Shown in pieces: positions 43,862-52,551 of a DNA stretch of 64,000 bases. Both the position numbers and the translations under genes were made by a program. The stretch is taken from positions 62,001 to 126,000 of the forward strand of contig NZ_SRKY01000005.1 of assembly GCF_004803475.1 (NCBI RefSeq). The letters are read 5' to 3'. The notes beneath the pieces were generated by a model. The model did not search any database and had not been told where the DNA came from. It saw only the letters and a list, made by a program, of their open reading frames with translations. This DNA comes from Aliishimia ponticola. GTDB lineage: Bacteria > Pseudomonadota > Alphaproteobacteria > Rhodobacterales > Rhodobacteraceae. Every line of letters begins with the position of its first letter. Within the stretch, counting starts at the first letter, position 1.

Positions 43862-45561
43862 GCACGCTGGGCATCGTCATGCTTGTCCATACCGCGCTGG
43901 GCCGGGCAGAGCAGGTGGCCAAGCATTGGGCCGCCGCCGGTTGTCCGGTCGTGATCCATGTGGATCGCAAGGTGCCGAAGAAAACCGTGGCGCGGTTTCG
44001 GGATGCGTTCGCCAAGGAACCGCTGATCAGCTTTTCCAAGCGGTTCCGGTGTGAATGGGGCGGATGGGGCATTGTCGCCGCGTCTCAAGCCGCGTCAGAG
44101 CAGATATTGCGCGACAACCCGGATGTGCGTCATGTCTATCTTGCTTCCGGGTCGTGCCTCCCGCTGCGTCCGGTCAGCGAATTGATCGCCTATCTGGATT
44201 CGCGGCCGCAAACGGACTTCATCGAAAGTGCGACGACGGAAGACGTGCCATGGATCATTGATGGTCTGGGATATGAGCGTTTCACGCTGCGCTTTCCCTT
44301 TGCGTGGAAAAAGCATCGCTACCTCTTCGACAGATACGTAAAGCTGCAGCGTCTTCTGCGCCTTCATCGCAAGATGCCGATGGGGTTGGTGCCGCATATG
44401 GGCAGTCAATGGTGGTGCCTGACACGCCAGACACTGACCGCGATCCTGCAAGACCCGGAACGCGCGGTCATCGATCGCTTTTTCCGTCAGGTCTGGATTC
44501 CCGATGAAAGCTATTTCCAGACCCTCGCGCGGCAATATGCGATCCAGATCGAAAGCCGGTCCCTGACGCTGTCCAAGTTCGACTTTCAGGGCAAGCCGCA
44601 CATTTTCTATGATGACCATCTGCAACTGCTTCGGCGGTCCGATTGCTTTGTGGCCCGCAAGATCTGGCCCCATGCGCATCGCCTGTATGAAACCTTCCTG
44701 ACATCGGACGCGGCGAGCCTTAAGCGCACGGAACCGAATCCGGGCAAGATCGACAGGATATTCTCCAAGGCGGTTGAGCGGCGGATGCGGGGCCGGGCGG
44801 GTCTGTATATGCAAAGCCGCTTCCCGGTGGAGGATCACGAGAACGGGATTACCGCCGCGCCTTATTCGGTGTTTCAGGGCTTTTCAGAACTGTTCGAGAA
44901 TTTCGAACCTTGGTTGGCGCGGTCAACGGGCGTGCGTGTGCACGGGCATTTGTTCGATCAGGACGGGGTGCATTTCGCCGAAGGGCAGGATTCGATCAAT
45001 GGTGCGCTGACGGATGGCGTGGCGCTGCGCGATTACAATCCGGCTGCGTTTCTCACGAACCTGATCTGGAACACACGCGGCGAGCGGCAATGCTTTCAAT
45101 ATGGTCCGCGCAGCAATCAGGATGTTGTCTGGCGCATGTCCAAAGACCCGAACGCGCAGATTTCGGTGATCACCGGGGCATGGGCGATTCCGCTCTTCCG
45201 GTCGAATCAGGACTTTCAGGACATTCGCAAGGAGGTCGCGCGCCTGCAACAGATCGAAAGCGAGCAGCTTGATGTTCTGCGGTCGCGTTGGTCCAAGGCG
45301 CGCATCCGCATCTGGAGCCTTGCCGAATTCATCGAAGCGCCGATGGAGCCGCTGCAAGGCATTCTGGACGAGATCAATCCCGGTATGCCCCGCCGACTGG
45401 CCGAAGCGCCGCGCATGGTCGATCTGCGCGGCTTTGGGCAGTTCCTTCAAAATCTGAAGAACCAAGGCATGCACCCCTATCTGATGGGCGATTTTCGGAT
45501 CGATTCCGGCCAATCGGTGCCGGGCGACGCCGATCAGCGCAAACCTTACCTTGTGAGATAA
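43858..45561 (+). CDS. GT14-type (core-2/I-branching-like) glycosyltransferase with long C-terminal domain
   Basis: A 567-residue protein. The N-terminal 260 residues match the Branch family (beta-1,6-N-acetylglucosaminyltransferase-like): GIVMLVHTALGRAEQV, VIHVDRKVP, YLASGSCLPLRP (95-104), HMGSQWWCLTR (180-190) and IPDESYFQTL (214-223). The last 300 residues form a separate domain that I associate with DUF5927 of Rhodobacteraceae; its role is unknown. The start at 43858 overlaps copy 2 of the GT2 pair; an in-frame ATG 75 bases earlier lies inside that gene. It likely adds a branch sugar to the glycan made by the cluster. Confidence 0.82.
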   Translation: MSTLGIVMLVHTALGRAEQVAKHWAAAGCPVVIHVDRKVPKKTVARFRDAFAKEPLISFSKRFRCEWGGWGIVAASQAASEQILRDNPDVRHVYLASGSCLPLRPVSELIAYLDSRPQTDFIESATTEDVPWIIDGLGYERFTLRFPFAWKKHRYLFDRYVKLQRLLRLHRKMPMGLVPHMGSQWWCLTRQTLTAILQDPERAVIDRFFRQVWIPDESYFQTLARQYAIQIESRSLTLSKFDFQGKPHIFYDDHLQLLRRSDCFVARKIWPHAHRLYETFLTSDAASLKRTEPNPGKIDRIFSKAVERRMRGRAGLYMQSRFPVEDHENGITAAPYSVFQGFSELFENFEPWLARSTGVRVHGHLFDQDGVHFAEGQDSINGALTDGVALRDYNPAAFLTNLIWNTRGERQCFQYGPRSNQDVVWRMSKDPNAQISVITGAWAIPLFRSNQDFQDIRKEVARLQQIESEQLDVLRSRWSKARIRIWSLAEFIEAPMEPLQGILDEINPGMPRRLAEAPRMVDLRGFGQFLQNLKNQGMHPYLMGDFRIDSGQSVPGDADQRKPYLVR

Positions 45562-45567
45562 GCCAAG

Positions 45568-46989
45568 ATGACCGGGAATTTCGATTACTTCGTGGTCTTC
45601 GCGGAAATGCGGACGGGCTCGAACTTTCTGGAAACCAATTTGAACGCGTTACAGGGCGTTACCTGCCATGGGGAGGCGTTCAATCCGCATTTCATCGGCT
45701 ATCCTAAACAGGATGACATTCTTGGCGTGACCAAGGCGGAGCGGGATTCGGACCCTGCCAAACTTGTCTCTGCGATACGGGACAAGACGGATGGTCTAGG
45801 GGGCTTCAGGTTTTTCCATGACCACGATCCCCGCGTGTTAGAGCCGATTTTGGCCGATTCGCGTTGTGCAAAGATCGTGCTGACGCGGAACCCGGCAGAA
45901 AGTTACGTCAGTTGGAAAATCGCGAAGCAAACGGGCCAATGGAAACTGACGGATGTGAAACGGCGTAAGTCCGGCAAGGCGATGTTCGATGCCGAAGAAT
46001 TCGCGGCGCATATCGGGGCTTTGCAAGCCTTTCAGATCGAGTTGCTCAGTTCGCTCCAGCGCAGTGGGCAAACGGCGTTCTATGTCGCGTACGAGGATTT
46101 GCAGGACCTAGCGGTGATGAACGGTTTGGCGACCTTTCTTGGGGTGCCCGACCGGTTGGAGGCGCTGGATGAAACGCTGAAAGTGCAGAATCCCGCGCCG
46201 CTATCTGAAAAGGTCGCGAACTACCCGGCGATGGAGGCGGCCTTGGCTGGGGTGGATCGGTTCAACCTGACCCGCACGCCCAATTTTGAGCCACGGCGCA
46301 GCGCAGCCGTGCCGACCTATATGGCTGCGGTGGACGTGCCGCTGGTCTTTTTGCCGATCAAAGGCGGTCCGGTCGCCGAGGTCGAAGCGTGGCTGGCCGC
46401 GCTGGGCGAGGGCGGCGTTGATGCGCTGCTGAAGGGGATGAACCAGAAGAACCTGCGTCAGTGGAAGCGGACGCATCCTGGTCATCGCAGCTTTACCGTC
46501 ATCCGACACCCGCTTGAGCGCGCGCATCACGTGTTCTGCGAAAAAATCCTGTCGACGGGGCCGGACGCCTATCCGCAAATCCGCAAGTCGCTGGAGGATC
46601 AATACGATCTGGACTTGCCGCCATCCGAGGATGCGCCGTGGGACAAAATCCGCCACCGCGCGGCTTTCGCGGGGTTCTTGCGGTTTCTCAAGGCCAATCT
46701 GACCGGGCAAACGGCAATCCGCGTCGATGCGACGTGGTGTTCGCAGTCGCAGGTCGTGCAAGGCTTCGGGGCGTTCATGCTGCCGGATTTCATCTTTCGC
46801 GAGCCTGACCTGCCGACAGACCTGCCCGCCTTGGCGGACAGAGTCGGCGCCGGGGCCAAGCCGTTCGACGCTGCGGGCAGTCAGACCCCGATCGCGCTTG
46901 TCGACATCTATGATGACGAAATCGAAGCGCTGACGCGGGCGGCCTATCAGCGCGACTACATGATGTTCGGCTTTGAGAACTGGGCCTAG
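45568..46989 (+). CDS. Protein with two sulfotransferase-like halves (NodH/Stf0-like plus a second domain)
   Basis: A 473-residue protein six bases after the GT14 gene. The first half (1-240) is a PAPS-dependent sulfotransferase: AEMRTGSNFL (12-21) is the 5'-phosphosulfate loop of the NodH/Stf0 type, and VLTRNPAESYVSWKI (104-118) the 3'-phosphate motif. The second half (about 255-473) contains FTVIRHPLERAHHVF (309-323), like the 3'-phosphate motif of carbohydrate sulfotransferases of the Sulfotransfer_2 type, but I see no clear P-loop there. It may be a fusion with one catalytic and one accessory domain. Its stop overlaps the ptsN stop through a CTAG. Confidence 0.75.
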   Translation: MTGNFDYFVVFAEMRTGSNFLETNLNALQGVTCHGEAFNPHFIGYPKQDDILGVTKAERDSDPAKLVSAIRDKTDGLGGFRFFHDHDPRVLEPILADSRCAKIVLTRNPAESYVSWKIAKQTGQWKLTDVKRRKSGKAMFDAEEFAAHIGALQAFQIELLSSLQRSGQTAFYVAYEDLQDLAVMNGLATFLGVPDRLEALDETLKVQNPAPLSEKVANYPAMEAALAGVDRFNLTRTPNFEPRRSAAVPTYMAAVDVPLVFLPIKGGPVAEVEAWLAALGEGGVDALLKGMNQKNLRQWKRTHPGHRSFTVIRHPLERAHHVFCEKILSTGPDAYPQIRKSLEDQYDLDLPPSEDAPWDKIRHRAAFAGFLRFLKANLTGQTAIRVDATWCSQSQVVQGFGAFMLPDFIFREPDLPTDLPALADRVGAGAKPFDAAGSQTPIALVDIYDDEIEALTRAAYQRDYMMFGFENWA

Positions 46990-47450
46990 GCGGCCTTGAC
47001 CGAGTGCGCCTCGCTCAGGATCGTGAACAGCGTGGCCGGATCGTGGTTGGCGCGGAGTTTTGCGCAGATCGACGGCTCGCGCAGGGTGCGTGATACCAAG
47101 GCCAAGGCTTTCAGGTGCTCGACCCCGGCATCTTCCGGTGCCAACAGCGCGAAAGAGATGTCTACCGGTTCTTGATCGACGGCATCGAAGGCAATCGGTT
47201 TTTCCAGCAAAATGAACGCGCCGCGCACTTCGCTGAGCCCGTGCAACCGTGCGTGGGGCAACGCAACACCATGGCCAACACCAGTCGGGCCAAGCGCTTC
47301 ACGTGCGCGCAGAGCGTCGGTTACTGCATTGGCGTCCAGATCGTAGGCCTGACCCGCCAGGTCCCCAATGTCCTGAAAAAGTCTTTTCTTACTGGAAACC
47401 GAAGCCGAAACCTTAACGGCTTCCGGCTTCAGCAATTTGGCAAAATCCAT
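46986..47450 (-). CDS. ptsN: Nitrogen-PTS enzyme IIA (EIIA-Ntr)
   Basis: A 154-residue PTS EIIA domain of the fructose/mannitol fold, phosphorylated on H66 in GVGHGVALPHAR. EIIA-Ntr regulates K+ uptake, phosphate response and other targets according to its phosphorylation. It lies 42 bases downstream of hpf, the usual pairing. No other PTS-Ntr component is in the window. It is convergent with the sulfotransferase gene, four bases shared. Confidence 0.93.
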   Translation of the reverse strand: MDFAKLLKPEAVKVSASVSSKKRLFQDIGDLAGQAYDLDANAVTDALRAREALGPTGVGHGVALPHARLHGLSEVRGAFILLEKPIAFDAVDQEPVDISFALLAPEDAGVEHLKALALVSRTLREPSICAKLRANHDPATLFTILSEAHSVKAA

Positions 47451-47492
47451 TTGTCTTCCCGACTGCGCCTCTATTGCGCGTTGCCTGTTACA

Positions 47493-48056
47493 TTATGGGT
47501 CGATCCAGCCAATGTTCCCGTCTTCCCGACGGTAAACGACATTCAACCCATTCTTACCCTCATTCCGGAACACCAGTACAGGTGCGCCCGCCAGTTCCAT
47601 CTGCATCACTGCCTCACCGACCGAAAGCGATGGGATCGGAGTCTCCATCTCGGCGACGATGATCGGTTGCAGGCTTTCTGGCTCTTCCGCTTCCGAATTC
47701 GATTCTGACGCGAGGATATAGGAGGAGGCGCCAAAAAGTTCAACAGGCTCCGCACGGTCCTTGTGGTGGTCTTTCAACCGGCGTTTGTAGCGACGCAGCT
47801 GTTTTTCCATCTTGGCAGAGCACGCGTCGAACGCGGCGTAGATCTCATTCTCATGCGCTTTTGCCTGTGCGGTCAGGCCAGTAGACAGGTGAACTGTCGC
47901 TTCGCAGACAAACTCGTGACCGGATTTGGAAAAAACGACATGCGCATCAGTCGGACGTTCGGCGTATTTCTGGACTACAGAATTCAGCTCATCCTGAACG
48001 TGGCTCTGCAGGGCTGCGCCGATATCGATCTGCTTTCCGCTGATTTGGTAACGCAT
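47493..48056 (-). CDS. hpf: Ribosome hibernation promoting factor, long form
   Basis: A 187-residue long HPF. The N-terminal S30AE domain (1-105: MRYQISGKQIDIGAALQSHV to KMEKQLRRYKRRLK) binds the 30S decoding centre, and the C-terminal domain (about 130-187, PIIVAEMETPIPSLSVGEAVMQM) drives 100S dimer formation. The ATG at 48056 is preceded by AAGGAG; nine further codons upstream are open but unsupported. A small hairpin (CCTGACC/GGTCGGG) lies in the leader. A 200-base gap separates it from lptB, where rpoN sits in many proteobacteria. Confidence 0.93.
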   Translation of the reverse strand: MRYQISGKQIDIGAALQSHVQDELNSVVQKYAERPTDAHVVFSKSGHEFVCEATVHLSTGLTAQAKAHENEIYAAFDACSAKMEKQLRRYKRRLKDHHKDRAEPVELFGASSYILASESNSEAEEPESLQPIIVAEMETPIPSLSVGEAVMQMELAGAPVLVFRNEGKNGLNVVYRREDGNIGWIDP

Positions 48057-48256
48057 GGTGACTCCTTTTCGTGATACAAACACGCCCCGACCAAAGGTCA
48101 GGGGTTAGTCGTGATTGAGGGGACAGGCATGGGCTTTCGCAGGCTCGTAAACGCGGATGATCCGGCCCAGAGGGTACAGATTTGCGGGTTTCTTGCGAGG
48201 TACAGCGATGGCGCCATAAGCGTATTGAGGCGCAAAATGACGTGCGCTGTCAAATG

Positions 48257-49024
48257 CTAAATCATGCGGAAGTTATCGCCGAGGTAAACACGGCGGACGT
48301 TTTCATTCTCGATCACGTCATCGGGGCTGCCTGACATCAACACCTTGCCGTCATGCAGAATGTAGGCCCGGTCAACGATGCCCAAAGTTTCGCGCACATT
48401 GTGATCGGTAATCAGAACGCCGATGCCACGGCTTTTCAAATCCACCACAAGATGCCGGATATCCCCGACCGAAATCGGATCGACCCCGGCGAAGGGTTCG
48501 TCCAGCAGAAGGTAGTTCGGATTGGCGGCAAGGCAGCGCGCGATTTCAACGCGGCGACGTTCCCCGCCCGACAGGGCCAGCGCCGGCGCGCGGCGCAGAT
48601 GTTCGATGGAAAACTCGCTAAGCAGCTCTTCCAGCCGTTCGCGGCGCTTGTGACGATCCTGTTCAGCAATATCGAGAATGGCGCTGATGTTGTCTTCGAC
48701 GCTCAAACCCCGGAAAATGCTGTTTTCCTGCGGCAAATAGCCAATGCCAAGCTGCGCGCGGCGATACATCGGCAGCAGCGTTGCATCCGTTCCGTCAACT
48801 GTCACGGTACCGCCTTCGGGGGTTACGAGGCCAGCGATGGAATAGAACGTCGTGGTCTTGCCGCACCCGTTGGGGCCCAGCAGGCCAACGATCTCACCAC
48901 GGTTCAAGGCCATGGATACGTCCCGGATCACGACCTTCTTGCGGTAGGACTTGCGCAGGTGGTCGATCCTCAGCCCATGCGAGCCATCGGTGACGGACAG
49001 TTCCGGGCGCGTCATATCAGTCAC
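48257..49024 (-). CDS. lptB: LPS export ABC transporter ATP-binding protein LptB
   Basis: A 255-residue cytoplasmic ATPase of the LptB2FG complex that pulls LPS from the inner membrane. Walker A is GLLGPNGCGKTTT (47-59), signature LSGGERRRVEIARCL, Walker B YLLLDEPFAGVDP. It overlaps lptA by eight bases; lptF and lptG are elsewhere, as usual. Confidence 0.96.
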   Translation of the reverse strand: MTDMTRPELSVTDGSHGLRIDHLRKSYRKKVVIRDVSMALNRGEIVGLLGPNGCGKTTTFYSIAGLVTPEGGTVTVDGTDATLLPMYRRAQLGIGYLPQENSIFRGLSVEDNISAILDIAEQDRHKRRERLEELLSEFSIEHLRRAPALALSGGERRRVEIARCLAANPNYLLLDEPFAGVDPISVGDIRHLVVDLKSRGIGVLITDHNVRETLGIVDRAYILHDGKVLMSGSPDDVIENENVRRVYLGDNFRMI

Positions 49025-49529
49025 CGCCCGGTTGCAAGATGGATTTCACGCGGCCGCTCATCTGCGCGGTGCCGGATTCGAGGTTCACGGTCATGCGTTC
49101 GGCGGTCAGCGCATTAGTGCCTTGAGTCAGCAGAACATCGCCCGTCATCACGATCACGCCAGACTCGATATTGTAATCCGCCCGCGCGGCTTCTGCCGCA
49201 TCCTGACCGCTGACCAACGTCACGCCGCCAGTCGCTTCAAGCCGTTCGATCCCGTTTTGATTCTCTGCGTATATGACTTTGACGCGCGCGGCAGACAGGC
49301 GCATTTCGCCCTGACCGATCAGCACATTCCCGGTGAACACCGCTGTGCCGCTGGCCTGATCGACGGCAAGCTGGTCGGCGGCGAGTTCCACCGGCGCATT
49401 GGGATCCTGCTGTAGCGTGCCAAAGGCGACCGATGTGCCCTGCGCGACGGATGCGGTCCCGGTCAGGGGGCCAGTCAGGGCCAGTGCGGCGACTATAATG
49501 AATGAACGTAGCACGTGGACGGTTTTCAC
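49017..49529 (-). CDS. lptA: Lipopolysaccharide transport periplasmic protein LptA
   Basis: A 170-residue OstA/LptA protein: signal peptide ending near TASVAQ (about residue 30), then a single beta-jellyroll domain with VELAADQLAVDQASGTAVFTGNV (about 48-70, split). LptA monomers form a bridge carrying LPS across the periplasm. One base overlaps lptC, so C, A and B are translated as a set. Confidence 0.92.
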   Translation of the reverse strand: MKTVHVLRSFIIVAALALTGPLTGTASVAQGTSVAFGTLQQDPNAPVELAADQLAVDQASGTAVFTGNVLIGQGEMRLSAARVKVIYAENQNGIERLEATGGVTLVSGQDAAEAARADYNIESGVIVMTGDVLLTQGTNALTAERMTVNLESGTAQMSGRVKSILQPGGD

Positions 49530-50131
49530 TATTTTTCCTGCTTTCCCGGTTCGTATACCAGCATGACGCCACCGCTGAACAGTATTTCGACGTTGCCATT
49601 GGTTTCGTTAGACGTGATGCGCATCTGCCCCGCCGTCAAGGTGCCAGCCGGACCGGTTGCGCGAACTTCGCCGGGGGCGGTGACGTCGATGCCCGTCAGA
49701 CTGGTGATTACCGTGTTGGTCACCATGCGAAATCCGGTTGTGCTGTCGATCAGAATGTCACCCAGCAAGGTTGCCATATCGTTTCCAAGCTCGATCTTGC
49801 CGCGTGTGGCTTCCAGCGTCACGGACCCGCCTGTCGAAAAATCAAGCTGCGCGTTCAGATCATGCGCCTCTTGCGAGCGGTCTTCACCAGTGACGACATT
49901 GGTCGCCGAGAAAGAGATCCGATCCCCCCTTGAAGTGACACCGGAAAAGAACGGGCCGGTCACTTGTTGGCCGCGGATACGTTCATCGATTTCAGTCTCT
50001 GCAAAGGGGATATTGTCCCCGGGCCGGATGCGGGACGATAGAAGAAACAAGGTCGACAGGATCGCCAGCGCAATCAGCGGCAACGCCACCTTGAAGAAGG
50101 TGACCATACGGGTATAGCGATCTGCCGCCAC
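49529..50131 (-). CDS. lptC: LPS export protein LptC
   Basis: A 200-residue single-pass protein: helix at about 9-32 (FFKVALPLIALAILSTLFLL), then a periplasmic beta-jellyroll. LptC links LptB2FG to LptA. Sequence conservation is low in this family; the position before lptA-lptB and the size decide the call. It follows the kpsF gene by six bases. Confidence 0.88.
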   Translation of the reverse strand: MAADRYTRMVTFFKVALPLIALAILSTLFLLSSRIRPGDNIPFAETEIDERIRGQQVTGPFFSGVTSRGDRISFSATNVVTGEDRSQEAHDLNAQLDFSTGGSVTLEATRGKIELGNDMATLLGDILIDSTTGFRMVTNTVITSLTGIDVTAPGEVRATGPAGTLTAGQMRITSNETNGNVEILFSGGVMLVYEPGKQEK

Positions 50132-50137
50132 GCGCAG

Positions 50138-51088
50138 TTATCCCAGCCCGGCCCGCAGGCAGTCGTGGATGTGGATCAGGCCGATGGGGCGCTTATCCTC
50201 GGTCACGAACAGACAGGTGATCTTGCGGGCGTTCATGGTTTTCACCGCTTCTTCTGCGAGCGCGGCCGCCCCGATGGTCGTTGGCGATTGGGTCATAACC
50301 GCCTTGGCATCATTGCTGAGCAGTCCATCCATGTGCCGCCGCAAGTCACCATCGGTCACGATCCCGGTCAGCACGCCATCTGCGTTCGTGACACCCACGA
50401 CGCCAAAGCCCTTTTGGCTGATCTCAAGCAGCGCATCGGACATGGGCGTGTCTTCCTGCACCAGGGGCAGGGCCGCGCCGGAATGCATCAAATCGCCCAC
50501 CCGGCTCAGAAGCGCGCCGAGCTTACCGCCGGGGTGGAACTCCCGGAAATTCTCTGGCGTGAACTTGCGGTGTTCCATCAGGGCGATGGCCAGCGCGTCG
50601 CCAAGCGCCAAGGTCATGGTGGTGGATGACGTCGGCACAACGCCTGTCCCACATGCCTCTTCCGCGCGGGGCAGCACCAGCGCCACGTCTGATTGCTGCA
50701 GCAATGTGCTGCCGGGGCGCGAGGCCACGCCGATAAGCGGAATGCCAAAGCGGCGGGTATAGGCGATGACATCCACAAGTTCCGGGGTCTCACCGGAGTT
50801 GGACAGGACAAGTGCCACGTCGCCTTGCGCCATCATGCCCAGATCCCCGTGGCTGGCCTCGGCGGGGTGAACGAAATGCGCCGGTGTGCCGGTGGAGGCA
50901 AGTGTCGCCGCGATTTTCCGCGCGATGTGACCCGATTTGCCCATGCCGCTGACGATGATCCGGCCTTTGGCGGCCAGAAGCACATCGACGGCCTTTGCAA
51001 AGGAGTCGTCAAGCGACTGTTCCAGCAAGCTCAGGGCCTCTGTCTCTGTGCGGATGACGCGGCGAGCGGTGTCGAGGAACGCGCTCAT
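50138..51088 (-). CDS. kdsD: KpsF/GutQ family arabinose-5-phosphate isomerase
   Basis: A 316-residue SIS-plus-two-CBS protein that converts ribulose 5-phosphate to arabinose 5-phosphate, first step toward Kdo. The sugar isomerase domain has GMGKSGHIARKIAATLASTGTPA and AEASHGDLGM (about 48-88); CBS domains follow (HSGAALPLV to the end). It overlaps rnd by four bases. Together with lptABC here and kdsB at 38.7 kb it supplies the Kdo/LPS pathway. Confidence 0.92.
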   Translation of the reverse strand: MSAFLDTARRVIRTETEALSLLEQSLDDSFAKAVDVLLAAKGRIIVSGMGKSGHIARKIAATLASTGTPAHFVHPAEASHGDLGMMAQGDVALVLSNSGETPELVDVIAYTRRFGIPLIGVASRPGSTLLQQSDVALVLPRAEEACGTGVVPTSSTTMTLALGDALAIALMEHRKFTPENFREFHPGGKLGALLSRVGDLMHSGAALPLVQEDTPMSDALLEISQKGFGVVGVTNADGVLTGIVTDGDLRRHMDGLLSNDAKAVMTQSPTTIGAAALAEEAVKTMNARKITCLFVTEDKRPIGLIHIHDCLRAGLG

Positions 51089-51699
51089 GAATGGGCGAAG
51101 ATGTCGATTTCGGGCCAGCCTTCAAGATCGAGCAGCGCGCGTGTGGGCAGGAAGTCGAAGCAGCGCTGTGCCAGTTCGGTCCGTCCTTCGCGCGCCAGCA
51201 TTTCGTTGAGCGCATCGCGGAGCCGGTGCAGATACAGAACATCCGACGCGGCATAGTCCAATTGGGCATCTGTCAGTTTTTCGCTGCCCCAATCGCTCAT
51301 TTGCTGCTGCTTGGAGATATCGACGCTGAGCAGTTCCATCAGCAGGTTCCGCAGCCCGTGCCTGTCTGTGTAGGTGCGCACAAGGCGGCTCGCAATCTTG
51401 GTGCAATAGACCGGCGCGGTCAGCGCCCCGAAAGCGTTGTGCATCGCGGCGATGTCGAAACGGCCAAAATGGAACAGCTTCAGCACGTCGGGATTTTCCA
51501 ACATGGCGCAGAGGTTCGGTGCCTCGGTCTGGTCCTTGGCGACTTGCACGATATGCGCATTGCCATCACCGCCGGACATTTGAACGACGCACAGGCGATC
51601 CCGGTTCGGGTTCAGCCCCATTGTCTCGCAATCAATCGCAACCACCGGGCCAAGGTCCAGCCCATCAGGCAGATCATTCTGATAGAGGTAATTTGTCAT
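51085..51699 (-). CDS. rnd: Ribonuclease D family 3'-5' exonuclease
   Basis: A 204-residue DEDD exonuclease. VAIDCETMGLNPNRDRLCVVQ holds the first acidic pair; QQMSDWGSEKLTDAQLDYAASDVLYLHRL holds the final Tyr/Asp pair (split over about 145-170). It is short: the two HRDC domains of E. coli RNase D are missing, as in other alphaproteobacterial forms. The ATG at 51699 (TNYLYQNDLP) is chosen; seven codons upstream are open. Confidence 0.88.
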   Translation of the reverse strand: MTNYLYQNDLPDGLDLGPVVAIDCETMGLNPNRDRLCVVQMSGGDGNAHIVQVAKDQTEAPNLCAMLENPDVLKLFHFGRFDIAAMHNAFGALTAPVYCTKIASRLVRTYTDRHGLRNLLMELLSVDISKQQQMSDWGSEKLTDAQLDYAASDVLYLHRLRDALNEMLAREGRTELAQRCFDFLPTRALLDLEGWPEIDIFAHS

Positions 51700-51771
51700 G
51701 TGCCCCCTATATCCCCGCAATCCGCGCGGGAAAAGCGGGGAAAGATCAATGGGCGGTCAGATGCCTTGGAT

Positions 51772-52551
51772 TCAGGTGCCTTGTATCTCGTGCAGCGCGG
51801 GGCGCTGGAAGCGTGCCAGAAGATGGGTGACTTCCGCGCGGCACAGGTGGCCGGGCCACGCCGCACCGGTCAGGGCGGGCGGCAGATAGGGGTGGCGCAA
51901 TACCAGACGCCGCCAATGGTGGACGATCAGGCAACGGGTCAGCGCCACGTCAAGCGGGCGCAGCTGACCCGGTTGCAGGTCGGCCACGCGGGCAGAGGTC
52001 TGCCGGAGCGCGGTCAGAAGTGTTTCATATTCCGCAGTCACATCCGCCGGAACAATCTGTGCGGAAAGCCAGTTGGGCGGGGTGTCCCCCATAAACACCG
52101 CCACGCCCTGCGGCACGCGCGCCTGCCCATTGCCGACAAAGACGCGCGGCAGAAGCTGGACGAAGCCTTCGGCCTGCAGGGAAGGTTTTTGATCCGCGTC
52201 GCTGCTTTCCAGAAGAGCAAGCTGCCATCCGACGGGCAGTTCCTCTTGCCGGGCATAGATGATGCGCGAGGCGCTCAGGCTTTCCCGCCGTCCATGTGGG
52301 GTCAGCCCGTGGCTTGCCGTGCGCCCGGATTTGACGGATGCGATCCAGTCATCGTTGCGCAGGCGATGCAGCGCAACGCGGACGGCTTCGGGCTTCAGCC
52401 CCATGCCTTCGGTCAGGCGTGTCAGGGTCGGCCCTTCGATACGGTCCTCGGGGTTGCGTGCCAGATCGCCAAAGATCGTGACCAGCATGGACCACACGCG
52501 CGGCGTTGGAAGCGCTGTCAGCGCGTCAAGCGGTGGTCTTTCAGAAGGCAT
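51772..52551 (-). CDS. paaX: Phenylacetic acid degradation repressor PaaX
   Basis: A 259-residue regulator with a winged-helix N-terminus (MGLKPEAVRVALHRLRNDDWI, about 49-69, split) and the PaaX C-terminal domain. PaaX represses paa genes until phenylacetyl-CoA binds. It is last in the paa run, overlapping paaZ by 11 bases, so it would be made from the operon it controls (feedback). Confidence 0.9.
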   Translation of the reverse strand: MPSERPPLDALTALPTPRVWSMLVTIFGDLARNPEDRIEGPTLTRLTEGMGLKPEAVRVALHRLRNDDWIASVKSGRTASHGLTPHGRRESLSASRIIYARQEELPVGWQLALLESSDADQKPSLQAEGFVQLLPRVFVGNGQARVPQGVAVFMGDTPPNWLSAQIVPADVTAEYETLLTALRQTSARVADLQPGQLRPLDVALTRCLIVHHWRRLVLRHPYLPPALTGAAWPGHLCRAEVTHLLARFQRPALHEIQGT

